A DNA stretch of 64,000 nt, taken from contig JAWKUB010000002.1 of NCBI GenBank assembly GCA_041398745.1, forward strand, positions 806,001 to 870,000, in the 5' to 3' direction. A program made the position numbers and the translations under genes. Below are positions 17,665 through 28,237 of the stretch, piece after piece. How positions within the stretch are numbered: the first letter of the stretch is position 1; the number at the start of each line of letters is the position of its first letter. The stretch is from JACKHO01 sp041398745 (lineage in GTDB: Bacteria; Planctomycetota; Planctomycetia; Planctomycetales; Planctomycetaceae). Below the pieces are notes generated by a model, which worked only from the letters and a program-made list of their open reading frames with translations, did no database searches and had not been told where the DNA came from.

Positions 17665-18897
17665 ATGCAGGAATCTTTGCGGGAGCATTATGCTCGATTG
17701 TTGGGATTGTCGACAGATTGGCGGGTCGATGCTGTCGAGTTGGAACTGGAACGCAAACGGGTCACGATTGCGCTCCAGTTCGTCGCGTCGCAGGGAGATT
17801 GTCCCGAGTGCGGAACTCCCTCGCCGATCTATGATCGAACGGCGGAGCGGACCTGGCGGCACCTGGACACAATGCAGTTTGAAACCCTCATCACGGCCCG
17901 GACGCCCCGCTGTCGGTGTCCACACTGCGGTGTCAAAACGGTGACGTTGCCGTGGACGGACAAGCACTCACGATTCACGTTGCTGTTCGAAGCCTTCGCC
18001 ATCGACGTACTCCAGGCAGCGGCCAGTGTGTCGGCAGCGGCGGCGTTGTTGCGTCTCTCCTGGGATGAAGCCCATGCCATCATGCGGCGGGCCGTCGAGC
18101 GAGGACTGAATACGCGGAAACTCACGGGAGTGAAGCGTGTTGGTCTCGATGAGAAGAGCTTCAAACGAGGGCAGAACTACGTCACCACGTTGACCGACCT
18201 CGACGGCGCGCGGGTGTTGGATGTCGCTCCTGGACGCAGTGAGGAAGCAACGCAGGAGGTCTGGAAATCCTTGTCAAAACGGCAGCGAAAGGGATTGCAG
18301 GCGGTGGCCATCGACATGTGGCAGGCGTACGAAAACAGTGTTCGCCTGCACGCTCCACAGGCGGACATTGTGCATGACAAATTTCATGTGGCCAAGCATT
18401 TGAATGAGGCGGTAGACAAGGTTCGACGCCAGGAACACAAGCGTCTCAAAGCTCAGGGCGACGGCCGGTTGACCGGAACCCGACAACTGCTGCTGTTCTC
18501 TCCAGAGAAGTTAAACGAGGAGAAGTCTGAACGCCTGGAAGCCCTGCGTCGGGAAAGCCTGCAGACCTCTCGGGCGTGGGGACTCAAAGATTACTTCCGC
18601 TGGTTCTGGACGCATGCCGATGCTGCGTCGGGAAAGGAGTTCTTCGAGGACTGGTACGCCTGGGCCATTCGCTCTCGGCTCAAACCGATGAAGCAAGTGG
18701 CCCGCATGCTGAAGAATCGCCTGCGACACCTGTTGACCTGGTTCCAGCACCGCATCACCAACTCCATGAGCGAAGGCTTCAACAGCGTCATCCAAACCCT
18801 CAAAGCCAACGCCCGCGGCTTCCGCAACTTCGACAACTATAGAACCCGCATCCTGTTCTTCTGCGGAAAACTCCAACTCAAACCACCCCAAAACTGA
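17665..18897 (+). CDS. ISL3-family transposase
   Basis: This 410-residue DDE transposase catalyses movement of the surrounding element. An N-terminal zinc-finger-like region has C46-P-E-C49 and C83-R-C85-P-H-C88. Candidate catalytic acids are D162 (GLDEKSFKRGQ), D217 (AIDMWQAY) and E370 (NSMSEGFNSVIQ), in the order and spacing expected of the DDE_Tnp_ISL3 domain. The ATG at 17665 follows GGGAGG by six bases. The stop lies two bases before the right inverted repeat. Length matches typical ISL3 transposases and I see no frameshift. Confidence 0.96.
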   Translation: MQESLREHYARLLGLSTDWRVDAVELELERKRVTIALQFVASQGDCPECGTPSPIYDRTAERTWRHLDTMQFETLITARTPRCRCPHCGVKTVTLPWTDKHSRFTLLFEAFAIDVLQAAASVSAAAALLRLSWDEAHAIMRRAVERGLNTRKLTGVKRVGLDEKSFKRGQNYVTTLTDLDGARVLDVAPGRSEEATQEVWKSLSKRQRKGLQAVAIDMWQAYENSVRLHAPQADIVHDKFHVAKHLNEAVDKVRRQEHKRLKAQGDGRLTGTRQLLLFSPEKLNEEKSERLEALRRESLQTSRAWGLKDYFRWFWTHADAASGKEFFEDWYAWAIRSRLKPMKQVARMLKNRLRHLLTWFQHRITNSMSEGFNSVIQTLKANARGFRNFDNYRTRILFFCGKLQLKPPQN

Positions 18898-18899
18898 CC

Positions 18900-18920
18900 C
18901 ACAAAATTCCCGGAAGAACC
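18900..18920. repeat. ISL3 right inverted repeat
   Basis: The right terminal repeat ends ATTCCCGGAAGAACC and is the perfect complement of the left end over 21 bases. Confidence 0.95.
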
Positions 18921-18928
18921 AGCAAATT
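18921..18928. repeat. target site duplication, right copy
   Basis: AGCAAATT, identical to the copy at the left end of the insertion sequence. Confidence 0.95.
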
Positions 18929-19811
18929 CATCTTCGCCTTCGAAGAACTCGAAAACAATCTCCACCCGGCCTTAATGCGTCGTCTGTTTGCATACCTGAT
19001 TCGATACGTCGAACAGGAAAAGTGCATGCTCGTTCTGACAACGCATTCCAATGTGGCACTCGACGTGTTTGGGCCGCATCCCGACGCACAAATCATCCAT
19101 GTGACACATGACGGTGAGTCGGCAAGTTCAAAGACCGTTGAAGCGCACTTTGATCAAGTTGGATTGCTTGCAGAGTTGGGCGCGCGTCCTTCCGACCTGC
19201 TGCAAGCCAATGGCGTCGTTTGGTTAGAAGGTCCTTCGGATCGAATCTACTTCAATCGTTTTATTGAACTCTTTTCGAACGGTGAGTTGCGAGAGGGGAG
19301 GCATTATCAATGTGCCTTTTATGGAGGCTCCAACCTCGCACGAAGCACGTTTTCAGCTCCAGAACATTCCGACGAGACGTTCGCAAATCTGTTGCGGTTG
19401 AATCACAACGTAGCCGTCGTTTGCGACGGAGATCGAACGGCTGCATCACGAGCCGGATCGCGAATTAAGAAGCGGGTCCAACGAATCAAGCAGGAGGTTG
19501 AAAACCTCAACGGCGCATTTCTCTGGATCACCGAGGCCAAAGAACTGGAGAACTACATTCCTGGCAGCGTGTGGTCGAAAGTGTATAAGGTAGGCAACGT
19601 GCCTGATCCGGAAAAGTTTGATCGATTCCTTGGAAGAGACATCGGTTCAAACGACTTCATCCAGAAGCATTTGAAACGAAAATCGTTCGACAAATGTGAC
19701 TTTGCAGCGAATGCTGTCGAGCACCTGACCAAACACGAACTTGCCGCGCGGTTTGAATTCAAGGAGAGAATTGATTCGCTCGTCGAGCACATTCGGCGGT
19801 GGAATCGATGA
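18921..19811 (+). pseudogene. OLD-family ATPase/nuclease, 3' fragment (split by IS)
   Basis: This resumes the split gene. Joined at the target site, the frame continues K-S-K-F-I-F-A-F-E-E-L-E-N-N-L-H-P, the Walker B and D-loop segment, giving a 570-residue protein. A TOPRIM nuclease domain follows, with E377 in VVWLEGPSDRIYF and D443-G-D445 in AVVCDGDRTAASRAG, the two acidic motifs that bind metal. No UvrD-like helicase (GajB) lies beside it, so it resembles a solitary class 1 OLD rather than a Gabija pair. The fragment has no obvious start of its own. Confidence 0.9.
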
Positions 19812-19940
19812 TCTGTCGCTGGGACCTGCACTCATTCCATTTTGGATAGGCCTGAATCAACAAGCTTGATTTCATCCCGGCCCGACCGTATGGTGGAAGT
19901 CGAGGAATTTGAACGTCTTACGCTCCACGGAGGAATTGCA

Positions 19941-20297
19941 ATGTCTTGGCGTTATGCGGCGGTTGTGGCTTTGTTGTTGATGGTTCCCGCGAGTGCGGCT
20001 CGGGCTGATGATGAGAAACCGACCATTAAGTCGATTATGAAAGTGGCCTTCAAAGACGGTCTCGCCCAGAAAGTGGCGACTGGGGAGGCCAGCGCCGAAG
20101 AAACGCAGAACTTTCTGAAGGTGTGTCAGGCATTGAAAGGGCTGAAGCCACCAAAAGGGGACGCGGAAAGCTGGGATATGCTGACCAAGTCGCTCGTGGA
20201 CGCTGCTCAGGCTGCCGTTGACGGCAAGGAAGACGCTCCGGCACTGTTGCGGAAGGCGACAAACTGCAAGAGTTGTCACGGCCCACACAAGCCGTAA
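19941..20297 (+). CDS. small secreted c-type cytochrome-like protein
   Basis: This 118-residue protein has a signal peptide (MSWRYAAVVALLLMVPASAARA) and a single c-type haem site near the C-terminus, C109-K-S-C112-H113. A helical body with a C-terminal C-x-x-C-H recalls the cytochrome c'/c556 layout, in which one haem sits in a four-helix bundle, but the protein is short. The ATG at 19941 is supported by GGAGG eight bases upstream. It precedes a secreted protein of unknown function by 37 bases and is probably co-transcribed with it. The redox partner is unknown. Confidence 0.8.
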   Translation: MSWRYAAVVALLLMVPASAARADDEKPTIKSIMKVAFKDGLAQKVATGEASAEETQNFLKVCQALKGLKPPKGDAESWDMLTKSLVDAAQAAVDGKEDAPALLRKATNCKSCHGPHKP

Positions 20298-20334
20298 GCG
20301 AAAGCACACTTCTCAAGTGAAACCGGAGGGAGCC

Positions 20335-21915
20335 ATGCGCGCCTCGAATTGGGTTTGTCTGATTCTCTTCTTATGGATGGCAGTGCCCGGCGTGGTGCAT
20401 GCGCAACGGCGGGAGTTCGTCGAAGATTTGCTGCGGACTTTGATTGAATCCCAAACCCGACGCGATCAGGACCGGGACCGAAACCCGCCGAATCCTAACG
20501 AGCAGGCACCGCCACCCCGCGTGCGACCAAATCCGCAGGCCAACGCCATCGACGTGCAACTCGATGCCATGTCGAAAGACACCATGCAGTTGGCCGTGGC
20601 CCTGCAGTATGAAGTACGGTCACTGCCAGAACTTCGCCCCGTCCTCGGCCGTCTTCTGCAAATGGAAGCCTCGCTCGATGCGCTGACAGGGAGAAATCGA
20701 TTCGACCGTAACACACTGACGACTCAGTTCGCTGCCATCGACCGTGACTGGCGCTGGATTGAATATCGACTCAATCAGACGACAGATGCTGGTCGGCAAA
20801 TTCGACAACTCGTGACCAGTGTCAGCGAACATGAACGAAAGTTGTGTGAACTATTGGGAGTGGAGCCACAGCTCGATCGACCAGAGTTGTTGCGTGTTTC
20901 TGGCGAACTGACGACCAAGTACCGCCAGCTCATGGAAGCAATTTATCGCGACCTGCCACGCAATCCCCGCCTATCGGGCCTGCTGGGCGAGGGGCAGCAG
21001 TTGCAAATCCGTTACCAGCAAATGACTGCTCTCATTAACTTCACGAACTACTCGCAGCTCGCCACGGAATTCAAGAATTGCCAGTTGGGACTTGTGGAGT
21101 TTCGTCGCAAACTGCATCCCGTCGCCACCGATGACATCCGCCGCAATCTGTTCCTGGTCGAAGAGTCCAGCCGCGAATTACAGGAGTTGCTCTGGATTCC
21201 CATCGAGTTTGACGACGCGTATCTCGACATGCTGGTCCATACCGCGGAAGCCGACGCCCGGCAGTTGCTCGCATCCATCGCAGTGCCTGATTTGCTTGCC
21301 CACCCCGATGCCACGCGGGCTCTGCAAGTCGCACGTGAATTTGACCAGTCACTCACACAGTTCGTAAATGCCGTGCACAAGCATTCCAAACGCGAAGCGC
21401 TCCTATGGGACTACCGTCTGCTCGACGTGCAATGGAGTGCATTTGCCGGAGAGTGCCAACGATTTCCGTCACCGCTCATTCAACAACAGGCCATTGCCGT
21501 CGGTTCTCGCTTCGAACTTGTCGGCAAGGGGCTCGGATTTCACACCGGCTACGACCGAGGCCAACTCGTCAAGCTTGTATCACGGCTTGACGAACTCTGC
21601 TTCCAGTTCGAACAGGCTGCGGAACAGCAGGTGTTGAACGCCGGAGGGTATCCGCCTCAGTTCCGAAATCGTTTCCAAGCCAGTGTCGAGTCGTTGCACG
21701 AAGCAGCGCACACGCTGCATGAAGAAATCTCCACACAGCATGTGAACCCGGTGCATATTCGTGAACACGCCGAGCAACTCGTCAAGTCTTGGCAGAACTG
21801 CAAAACGCATGTGGCCAACTGCCGGCCAGATCATCAACAGATCCTGTATCAAGTTGTTGCCCAAACTGAACCGCTTATGGTGCAATTGCAGGTTCTGTTC
21901 ACCACGACTCCCTGA
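20335..21915 (+). CDS. secreted helical protein of unknown function
   Basis: I do not recognise a family for this 526-residue protein. It has a signal peptide (about 1-23, ending VVHAQ), a proline-rich linker (about 45-65) and then a long, mostly alpha-helical body with heptad-like stretches and few glycines. It has no membrane segment after the signal, no haem motif and no enzymatic motif that I can see. The ATG at 20335 is preceded by GGAGGGA. It lies between the small cytochrome-like gene and an aldo/keto reductase (21-base gap), so the three may form one transcription unit. Confidence 0.7.
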   Translation: MRASNWVCLILFLWMAVPGVVHAQRREFVEDLLRTLIESQTRRDQDRDRNPPNPNEQAPPPRVRPNPQANAIDVQLDAMSKDTMQLAVALQYEVRSLPELRPVLGRLLQMEASLDALTGRNRFDRNTLTTQFAAIDRDWRWIEYRLNQTTDAGRQIRQLVTSVSEHERKLCELLGVEPQLDRPELLRVSGELTTKYRQLMEAIYRDLPRNPRLSGLLGEGQQLQIRYQQMTALINFTNYSQLATEFKNCQLGLVEFRRKLHPVATDDIRRNLFLVEESSRELQELLWIPIEFDDAYLDMLVHTAEADARQLLASIAVPDLLAHPDATRALQVAREFDQSLTQFVNAVHKHSKREALLWDYRLLDVQWSAFAGECQRFPSPLIQQQAIAVGSRFELVGKGLGFHTGYDRGQLVKLVSRLDELCFQFEQAAEQQVLNAGGYPPQFRNRFQASVESLHEAAHTLHEEISTQHVNPVHIREHAEQLVKSWQNCKTHVANCRPDHQQILYQVVAQTEPLMVQLQVLFTTTP

Positions 21916-21936
21916 CGGAAACAGCAAGGACGAGAT

Positions 21937-22920
21937 ATGTCGCAGGACGTGACCCGACGACGCATTGGCACGACCGACCTCATGGTGTCGCCGGTCGCCA
22001 TGGGATGCTGGCCCATTACCGGGATTACCAGCATTGACGTCACTGAATCGAATAGTCTGGCGACATTGCAGGCCGCCATTGACGCCGGGATCAATTTCTT
22101 CGACACCGCCTACGTCTACGGGTATGCGGGCGAGAGCGAGAAAATGATTGCCCGGGCGCTGGGACATCGTCGCAGCGAGCTGGTCATCGCGTCGAAGTGC
22201 GGCATCGAATGGGATGCGAACCACAAGCAGAAGCGTGACGCTTCTCCCCAGCGAATTCGCCAGCAGTGCGAGGAGAGCCTGCAACGACTGCAGACTGATT
22301 TCATCGACCTCTACTACCTCCACGCTCCCGACCCGGAAGTACCCGTCGCTGATTCAGCAGGTGCTTTAAGGGAGTTGCTCGACGCAGGCAAGGTCCGCGC
22401 CGTGGGCGTGTCAAACTTCAGCGACGTGCAGCAGTACGCAGAGTTCCACGCCGTGTGTCCCATTTCAGCAGACCAACCGCACTACAACATGCTGCAACGG
22501 GAAATCGAGGAACATCGACTTCCGTGGTGTCGGGAACATAACGTTTCCGTCATGGTGTACTGGCCTCTGATGAAAGGCTTCCTGGCTGGCAAGTTGGCAC
22601 GCGACCATCAATGGGATCCCAAAGACGGGCGCCAAAAGTATCCCATTTTCCAGGGAGAACAGTGGGACAAGAACCACGACTTCATCGACGCGCTGCGACC
22701 CATTGCAGAGGCGGCCGGACGAACACTGGCCCAACTCGCCGTGGCCTGGACCATTCAACGCCCGGGCATTACCGCTGCACTCTGCGGTGCGAAACGGCCC
22801 AATCAAATCATCGAAACGGCAGAGGCCATGCACTGGCAACTCGGTGAGGACGAACTCAATGCAATCGATGCCGCCATCAAAGCTCGCGGCGAGGTGAATT
22901 CTCGTGCGGCGGTGACCTGA
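21937..22920 (+). CDS. aldo/keto reductase
   Basis: This 327-residue protein is a (beta/alpha)8 NADPH-dependent aldo/keto reductase. The four catalytic residues appear in their usual order: D in FFDTAYVYG, Y three residues later, K in IASKCGIEWD and H in LYYLHAPDPEVP. The C-terminal cofactor segment ALCGAKRPNQIIETAEA is typical of family members that act on carbonyl sugars or steroids. AAGGACG precedes the ATG. Substrate is not predictable. Confidence 0.92.
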   Translation: MSQDVTRRRIGTTDLMVSPVAMGCWPITGITSIDVTESNSLATLQAAIDAGINFFDTAYVYGYAGESEKMIARALGHRRSELVIASKCGIEWDANHKQKRDASPQRIRQQCEESLQRLQTDFIDLYYLHAPDPEVPVADSAGALRELLDAGKVRAVGVSNFSDVQQYAEFHAVCPISADQPHYNMLQREIEEHRLPWCREHNVSVMVYWPLMKGFLAGKLARDHQWDPKDGRQKYPIFQGEQWDKNHDFIDALRPIAEAAGRTLAQLAVAWTIQRPGITAALCGAKRPNQIIETAEAMHWQLGEDELNAIDAAIKARGEVNSRAAVT

Positions 22921-22969
22921 GACACGTATCTTCCGGACGACTTACCATCGTGTCTTCTCGGCCATGCGG

Positions 22970-23377
22970 TCACTCCATTCGTGTTGTTGGCTTTGGTCTG
23001 TCGTACCACGGGCGTGTATCCTCGAATTGTGAAGCATCCATGCTGGTCGGGATGCGACCACGGGTGGAATATGTCACAACGCGAAAGTCGTCGTTCGAAA
23101 TATGCTCGAAGCAAGAGCGACCGTCTTCATCTGAATTGAACACAAGCCAACAGTCATCAGGGGCGTGAGAGGTTTGCCAACGACGGGACAGCGCAAAGCG
23201 GATGGCGTCAGCAACGTGCGATGGCTTCATTATGGTGAACGGAAACACGAACAAGCATGGACCAATGTCGTCGCCCCGCCTTATCGTCACACGTTCTGAC
23301 CGTTCAAATGTCACCATGTAATGATAGAGAATCTCGTCAACCGTAATCGATCGTCGGCCTTTCCGTGCCATGGCCAT
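22970..23377 (-). CDS. hypothetical protein
   Basis: This 135-residue protein is not recognised. It has a basic N-terminus (MAMARKGRRSITVDEILYHY) and a mixed alpha/beta composition with no signal peptide or membrane segment. The start at 23377 is favoured by GGAG seven bases upstream, and a second ATG at 23371 is possible. It lies 55 bases downstream of the 594-residue unknown gene on the same strand. Its codon use and length look like a real gene, but no function is suggested. Confidence 0.55.
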   Translation of the reverse strand: MAMARKGRRSITVDEILYHYMVTFERSERVTIRRGDDIGPCLFVFPFTIMKPSHVADAIRFALSRRWQTSHAPDDCWLVFNSDEDGRSCFEHISNDDFRVVTYSTRGRIPTSMDASQFEDTRPWYDRPKPTTRME

Positions 23378-23432
23378 TGGCGATCTCCAATTCAGTTTAC
23401 GAAACGACCAAGCGATTGCGCATCACAACAAA

Positions 23433-25217
23433 CTACGGCTCAACCTGCAGCAATGGTTCAAACTCACCCTTGCTGGTGAAGCGGGCCACGACGGTTTCGT
23501 GGTTGGTGTGCATTCCCATGAGGCTGCGGGAGAAGGTGCCGGTCTTGAGGTTGTGGAAGTAAATCCACTGCTCGCGGCCAATGCGGAACCGCCGACCGCA
23601 GGCTTCCTCAGCGGCGACGAATTTGCCGTCCTCGGCAATGTGCAGTGTCGACCAGTCGACCGGTTTGTTGCGTCGCTCTTTACGGGCCTCGAACAGAACG
23701 GGCACACAGAATCCTGTCGCTTGCACGTCCTCGCGAATTTGAAGTTTGCCGTCGGCTATGTTGAGAGCTCCGTTGGCATTCGTGAAGCGATCTTGTGGCC
23801 AGGCGAGGGGCAACACGCGGACGCGCTGTTTCGCGCAGGTCACAGCCTGCTCGCGGGTGAGGGAGTCTTGTTCAGTCACACAGTTTGACTGAGCAACCGG
23901 CAAGTCTGATTGATATTCAATGTGCCGGGCAGATTCGCACTTCACGATTTCAGCAAGGAGCACAAATCGCTCACTCTTGTTCAGAAAGAACTGTCGAGTG
24001 ACCGTTAAGCCAAGTTTTTCATCTTGTTGCTGCAATTCAAAGTGGCTTGCCTCGTCGTCATCAAAAGTGCAGACCATGCCCCAGGCACTTGAGGGATTCC
24101 AAAGGGTGCCATCAATCTTCAGTTCGAAATTCCAGGTCCCGGAAAAGAGAGGTTCGCCGTTCAATACAATGTCGACCTGAGGATACTCCCCTCCGTGCTC
24201 GACGACGATTTGGTCCGCGTCAGCTTCCCATGAATTCCGCATGGCGGCCCATTCAGCCCAGTCGGACTGATGCGAGACATCTGGAAGTGCCGAGCGACTT
24301 GCTCCGGCGGCAGCGTTCTTTCCGCTTGCTCCATACAACTCGAACTGGCCCCGGATGGGGCTGTTGCGGCGAAAACCGATGGCCTTGAGTGCATTCGCCA
24401 TTGCCAATGGTGAAACGCCTGGCAGTTCGGATTGAAAGTTCAGAAATCGTCCTGGTGTCGCGAGACTCAACAATCGCTCCGACGCCAATTGGAATCGATC
24501 TGTCAGGCGTTTTCCGAGCAAGGATTCACCATACATGCGGGCGAATGATTCCGCTCGGGCCAGTGACTGCACAACGGGGAGTGCCGAACTGAGCCAGCGT
24601 GCGTGGATGGTGCCGTCGTTATCGGTCTGTTCGTCCCACCACGACTCCCACACTTTTCGCCCTGTGAGAACCCAGCTTTTTGTTCCTTTGACGTCGCGGA
24701 ACAGAAGTCCTGCGACAACGGGCAACTCGGTCGCAGCTCTCAATGCATCAACCGTGTCAATGGAGACGCCCGTGTGCGTCTGTTCGATCAGTTCCTGTGA
24801 CTGTTCAACGCACCAGCGAAACAGTGCGATGAAGCTTGAGGTATCGAGAACATTGCTCCGCCAGGCCAGAATCGACAGGCCGGTGATGAGATTGCCGACT
24901 TCCGCAACGCTGGTCAGTGGACGTGCGGAACGCTCGGCAGCGAATTCGCGGACTGCAGCGTCGCTCGGTGAGAGCACCGCATCACGGCTGTCAGCCGCGA
25001 TTTGCTTCCAGGAGTCCTGCGTCTTCTCGCCTTCTTTTCCGGCCAGCCCAGACACGCTGGCCAGCCAGGCCTCCTGGAATTCAGCGGCATCACCCGTCTT
25101 TGCTGCGATTCGGAGTTGTTCATCCCCCGATTTACGCAGCTTCATGTCTCGCAGCCAATCAGAATCGGACGCTTCGTTCATTGGGCTGACATTGTCCACT
25201 GTAGGGGCCTGCGTCAT
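23433..25217 (-). CDS. hypothetical protein, 594 residues
   Basis: I do not recognise this protein. The N-terminal half (about 1-270) is helical, with sequences such as EQLRIAAKTGDAAEFQEAWLASV. The C-terminal half (about 320-594) is rich in beta-strand patterns (VVEHGGEYPQVDIVLNGEPL, EHIEYQSDLPV-like), as in carbohydrate-active or fibre-like folds. There is no signal peptide, transmembrane span or obvious catalytic motif. It is divergent from xylA with a 266-base gap that should hold both promoters, and it is followed by a small unknown gene. Confidence 0.65.
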   Translation of the reverse strand: MTQAPTVDNVSPMNEASDSDWLRDMKLRKSGDEQLRIAAKTGDAAEFQEAWLASVSGLAGKEGEKTQDSWKQIAADSRDAVLSPSDAAVREFAAERSARPLTSVAEVGNLITGLSILAWRSNVLDTSSFIALFRWCVEQSQELIEQTHTGVSIDTVDALRAATELPVVAGLLFRDVKGTKSWVLTGRKVWESWWDEQTDNDGTIHARWLSSALPVVQSLARAESFARMYGESLLGKRLTDRFQLASERLLSLATPGRFLNFQSELPGVSPLAMANALKAIGFRRNSPIRGQFELYGASGKNAAAGASRSALPDVSHQSDWAEWAAMRNSWEADADQIVVEHGGEYPQVDIVLNGEPLFSGTWNFELKIDGTLWNPSSAWGMVCTFDDDEASHFELQQQDEKLGLTVTRQFFLNKSERFVLLAEIVKCESARHIEYQSDLPVAQSNCVTEQDSLTREQAVTCAKQRVRVLPLAWPQDRFTNANGALNIADGKLQIREDVQATGFCVPVLFEARKERRNKPVDWSTLHIAEDGKFVAAEEACGRRFRIGREQWIYFHNLKTGTFSRSLMGMHTNHETVVARFTSKGEFEPLLQVEP

Positions 25218-25483
25218 GACGTGCTCTTATGTCTTGCGGGGATGAATTCAATGAATTCACACCGTGCAAATATTGAATCGCTGTGAAATCTGGCAATAAG
25301 CCGGCGCAAACTTGATTTGATCGCACGAGCGTTGTCAAGTTAGTGAATTCTGGTAGTTGGGACTCTCGCGAACGGGTATTACCTGCGTATCCTTTGCCTG
25401 CCTCGGGCCTTCCGCTATCCTGTGACAGATTCAAGGCCCATTTTGCGCGCTTCTTTCGAAATCTGACGGTTTTGCAAACTCCC

Positions 25484-26797
<1,314 letters not shown>

Positions 26798-26894
26798 TTC
26801 ATCACAGTAGAGGATGGGGAAATAAGCGAGTCGAACGCGGTGGCGGACACCAATCTGGCACAGTTTGAGTTTCATTGTTCCTCAACATGGGGAT

Positions 26895-28142
26895 ATGGAA
26901 GAACTAACCGACGAACCGGTTCCGTTTGAAGATCTGGGACTCAGTTCCCGTATGATGCGTGCAATTGCGAGAGTGAATTTCTCTCATGCATCACCCATCC
27001 AGGCAGAATTCATTCCCCTTGCCCTCACTGGCAAGGATGGAATTGGTCAGGCACGAACGGGAACGGGGAAGACGGCCGCCTTTGTCATTCCCATTCTCGA
27101 ACAAATTGACCACGAAGCGAACGACGTCCAGGCGCTCGTGCTGTCTCCTACTCGTGAATTGGGCGAGCAGGTTGCCAATGAATGTCGCCGCCTGTCGTCT
27201 GAGTTTCCGACCGAGCCGGTTTTGCTGGTCGGAGGAAAACCGCTGCGTCCGCAAATTACCGCGCTCAAACGTGGACCGCAAATTGTCATTGGCACGCCAG
27301 GACGCGTCATTGACCACCTCCAACGCGGAACACTTCAACTGAACACGGTGAAAATCGTCGTGCTCGATGAAGCCGACCGCATGCTGGACATTGGCTTCCG
27401 TCCCGAAATTGAAAAGATTCTGCGGCGTTGTCCGAAAGACCGACAAACGTTGTTGCTGTCGGCCACACTACCTGCGCCAGTCGAGCGATTGGCGCAGAAG
27501 TACATGCATAATCCTGAACGCGTGGATCTTTCCGTCGATGAGGTCGCCACGGACAATGTCGAACAGTACTTCTGTACCGTCGAGGAGAACCGCAAGTTTG
27601 GTTTGCTCGTTCAACTGCTGACGAAAGAACGCCCGAAACAGGTGGTGGTTTTCTGTCGCACGAAACGAGGTGCCGACCAAATCTACTCCAAGATTCAACG
27701 GGCATTACCCGATGCAGCCGCGATTCACGGTGATTTGCCACAAAGTACTCGCGACCGGGTGATGCGTCTACTGCGCAGTGGTGAAGCACGACTCGTCATT
27801 GCGACTGACGTCGTCGGACGCGGAATTGACGTCAGTGGCATTTCGCACATTGTGAACTACGACATTCCCGAGTTTCACGACGACTACGTGCACCGCGTTG
27901 GCAGAACGGGACGATTGTCGTCAGATCACAAAGGACGGGCGTTCACGTTCGTCACACCGGAGCAGGGGGGCGAGTTGACCAGGATTGAAATGCGGATCAA
28001 CAAACTGCTCAAGGAATACCGGTTCGATAACTTCGATGCATTTGAAGAAGAGCCCACGCAATACGTGAATCAGGACGAAATTCGTCACTCCTATTCATCC
28101 AATGACGACGACTGGGACTCAATTATCGACGAACTGGACTAG
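26895..28142 (+). CDS. DEAD-box ATP-dependent RNA helicase
   Basis: This 415-residue helicase has all the core motifs of the family: the Q motif (FEDLGLSSRMMRAIARVNF), Walker A A-R-T-G-T-G-K-T at about 53-60, P-T-R-E-L-G, D-E-A-D (LDEADRMLDIGF), S-A-T (LLSATLPAP), and R-G-I-D with HRVGRTGR. It would unwind RNA duplexes in ribosome assembly or mRNA turnover. The short acidic C-terminus carries no extra RNA-binding domain. I chose the ATG at 26895, and a TTG 30 bases upstream would add ten residues. Confidence 0.95.
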   Translation: MEELTDEPVPFEDLGLSSRMMRAIARVNFSHASPIQAEFIPLALTGKDGIGQARTGTGKTAAFVIPILEQIDHEANDVQALVLSPTRELGEQVANECRRLSSEFPTEPVLLVGGKPLRPQITALKRGPQIVIGTPGRVIDHLQRGTLQLNTVKIVVLDEADRMLDIGFRPEIEKILRRCPKDRQTLLLSATLPAPVERLAQKYMHNPERVDLSVDEVATDNVEQYFCTVEENRKFGLLVQLLTKERPKQVVVFCRTKRGADQIYSKIQRALPDAAAIHGDLPQSTRDRVMRLLRSGEARLVIATDVVGRGIDVSGISHIVNYDIPEFHDDYVHRVGRTGRLSSDHKGRAFTFVTPEQGGELTRIEMRINKLLKEYRFDNFDAFEEEPTQYVNQDEIRHSYSSNDDDWDSIIDELD

Positions 28143-28237
28143 AGGCCACAGATGCCCCGGTTTTGAAAGCCTCGCCCTTACATTAGAATTCGCTGAAATT
28201 GTTGACCGTGGAAATTCGCAAAAACTAAGGCCCACTC

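Larger units (their letters stand above)
17582..18920 (+). mobile_element. ISL3-family insertion sequence, 1339 bp, intact
   Basis: The element is bounded by 21-bp perfect inverted repeats starting GGTTCTTCCGGGAATTTT and flanked by identical 8-bp direct repeats, AGCAAATT. It encodes one full-length transposase in the forward direction. It sits inside the OLD-family gene. Deleting it with one target copy restores an uninterrupted reading frame, so neither end has decayed. Intact ends, an open transposase and perfect duplications suggest a recent insertion. Confidence 0.95.

Noticed and set aside
16752..19811. Gabija-type (GajAB) defence locus
   Set aside because: No UvrD-like helicase gene is adjacent, so only a solitary OLD-type gene is supported.
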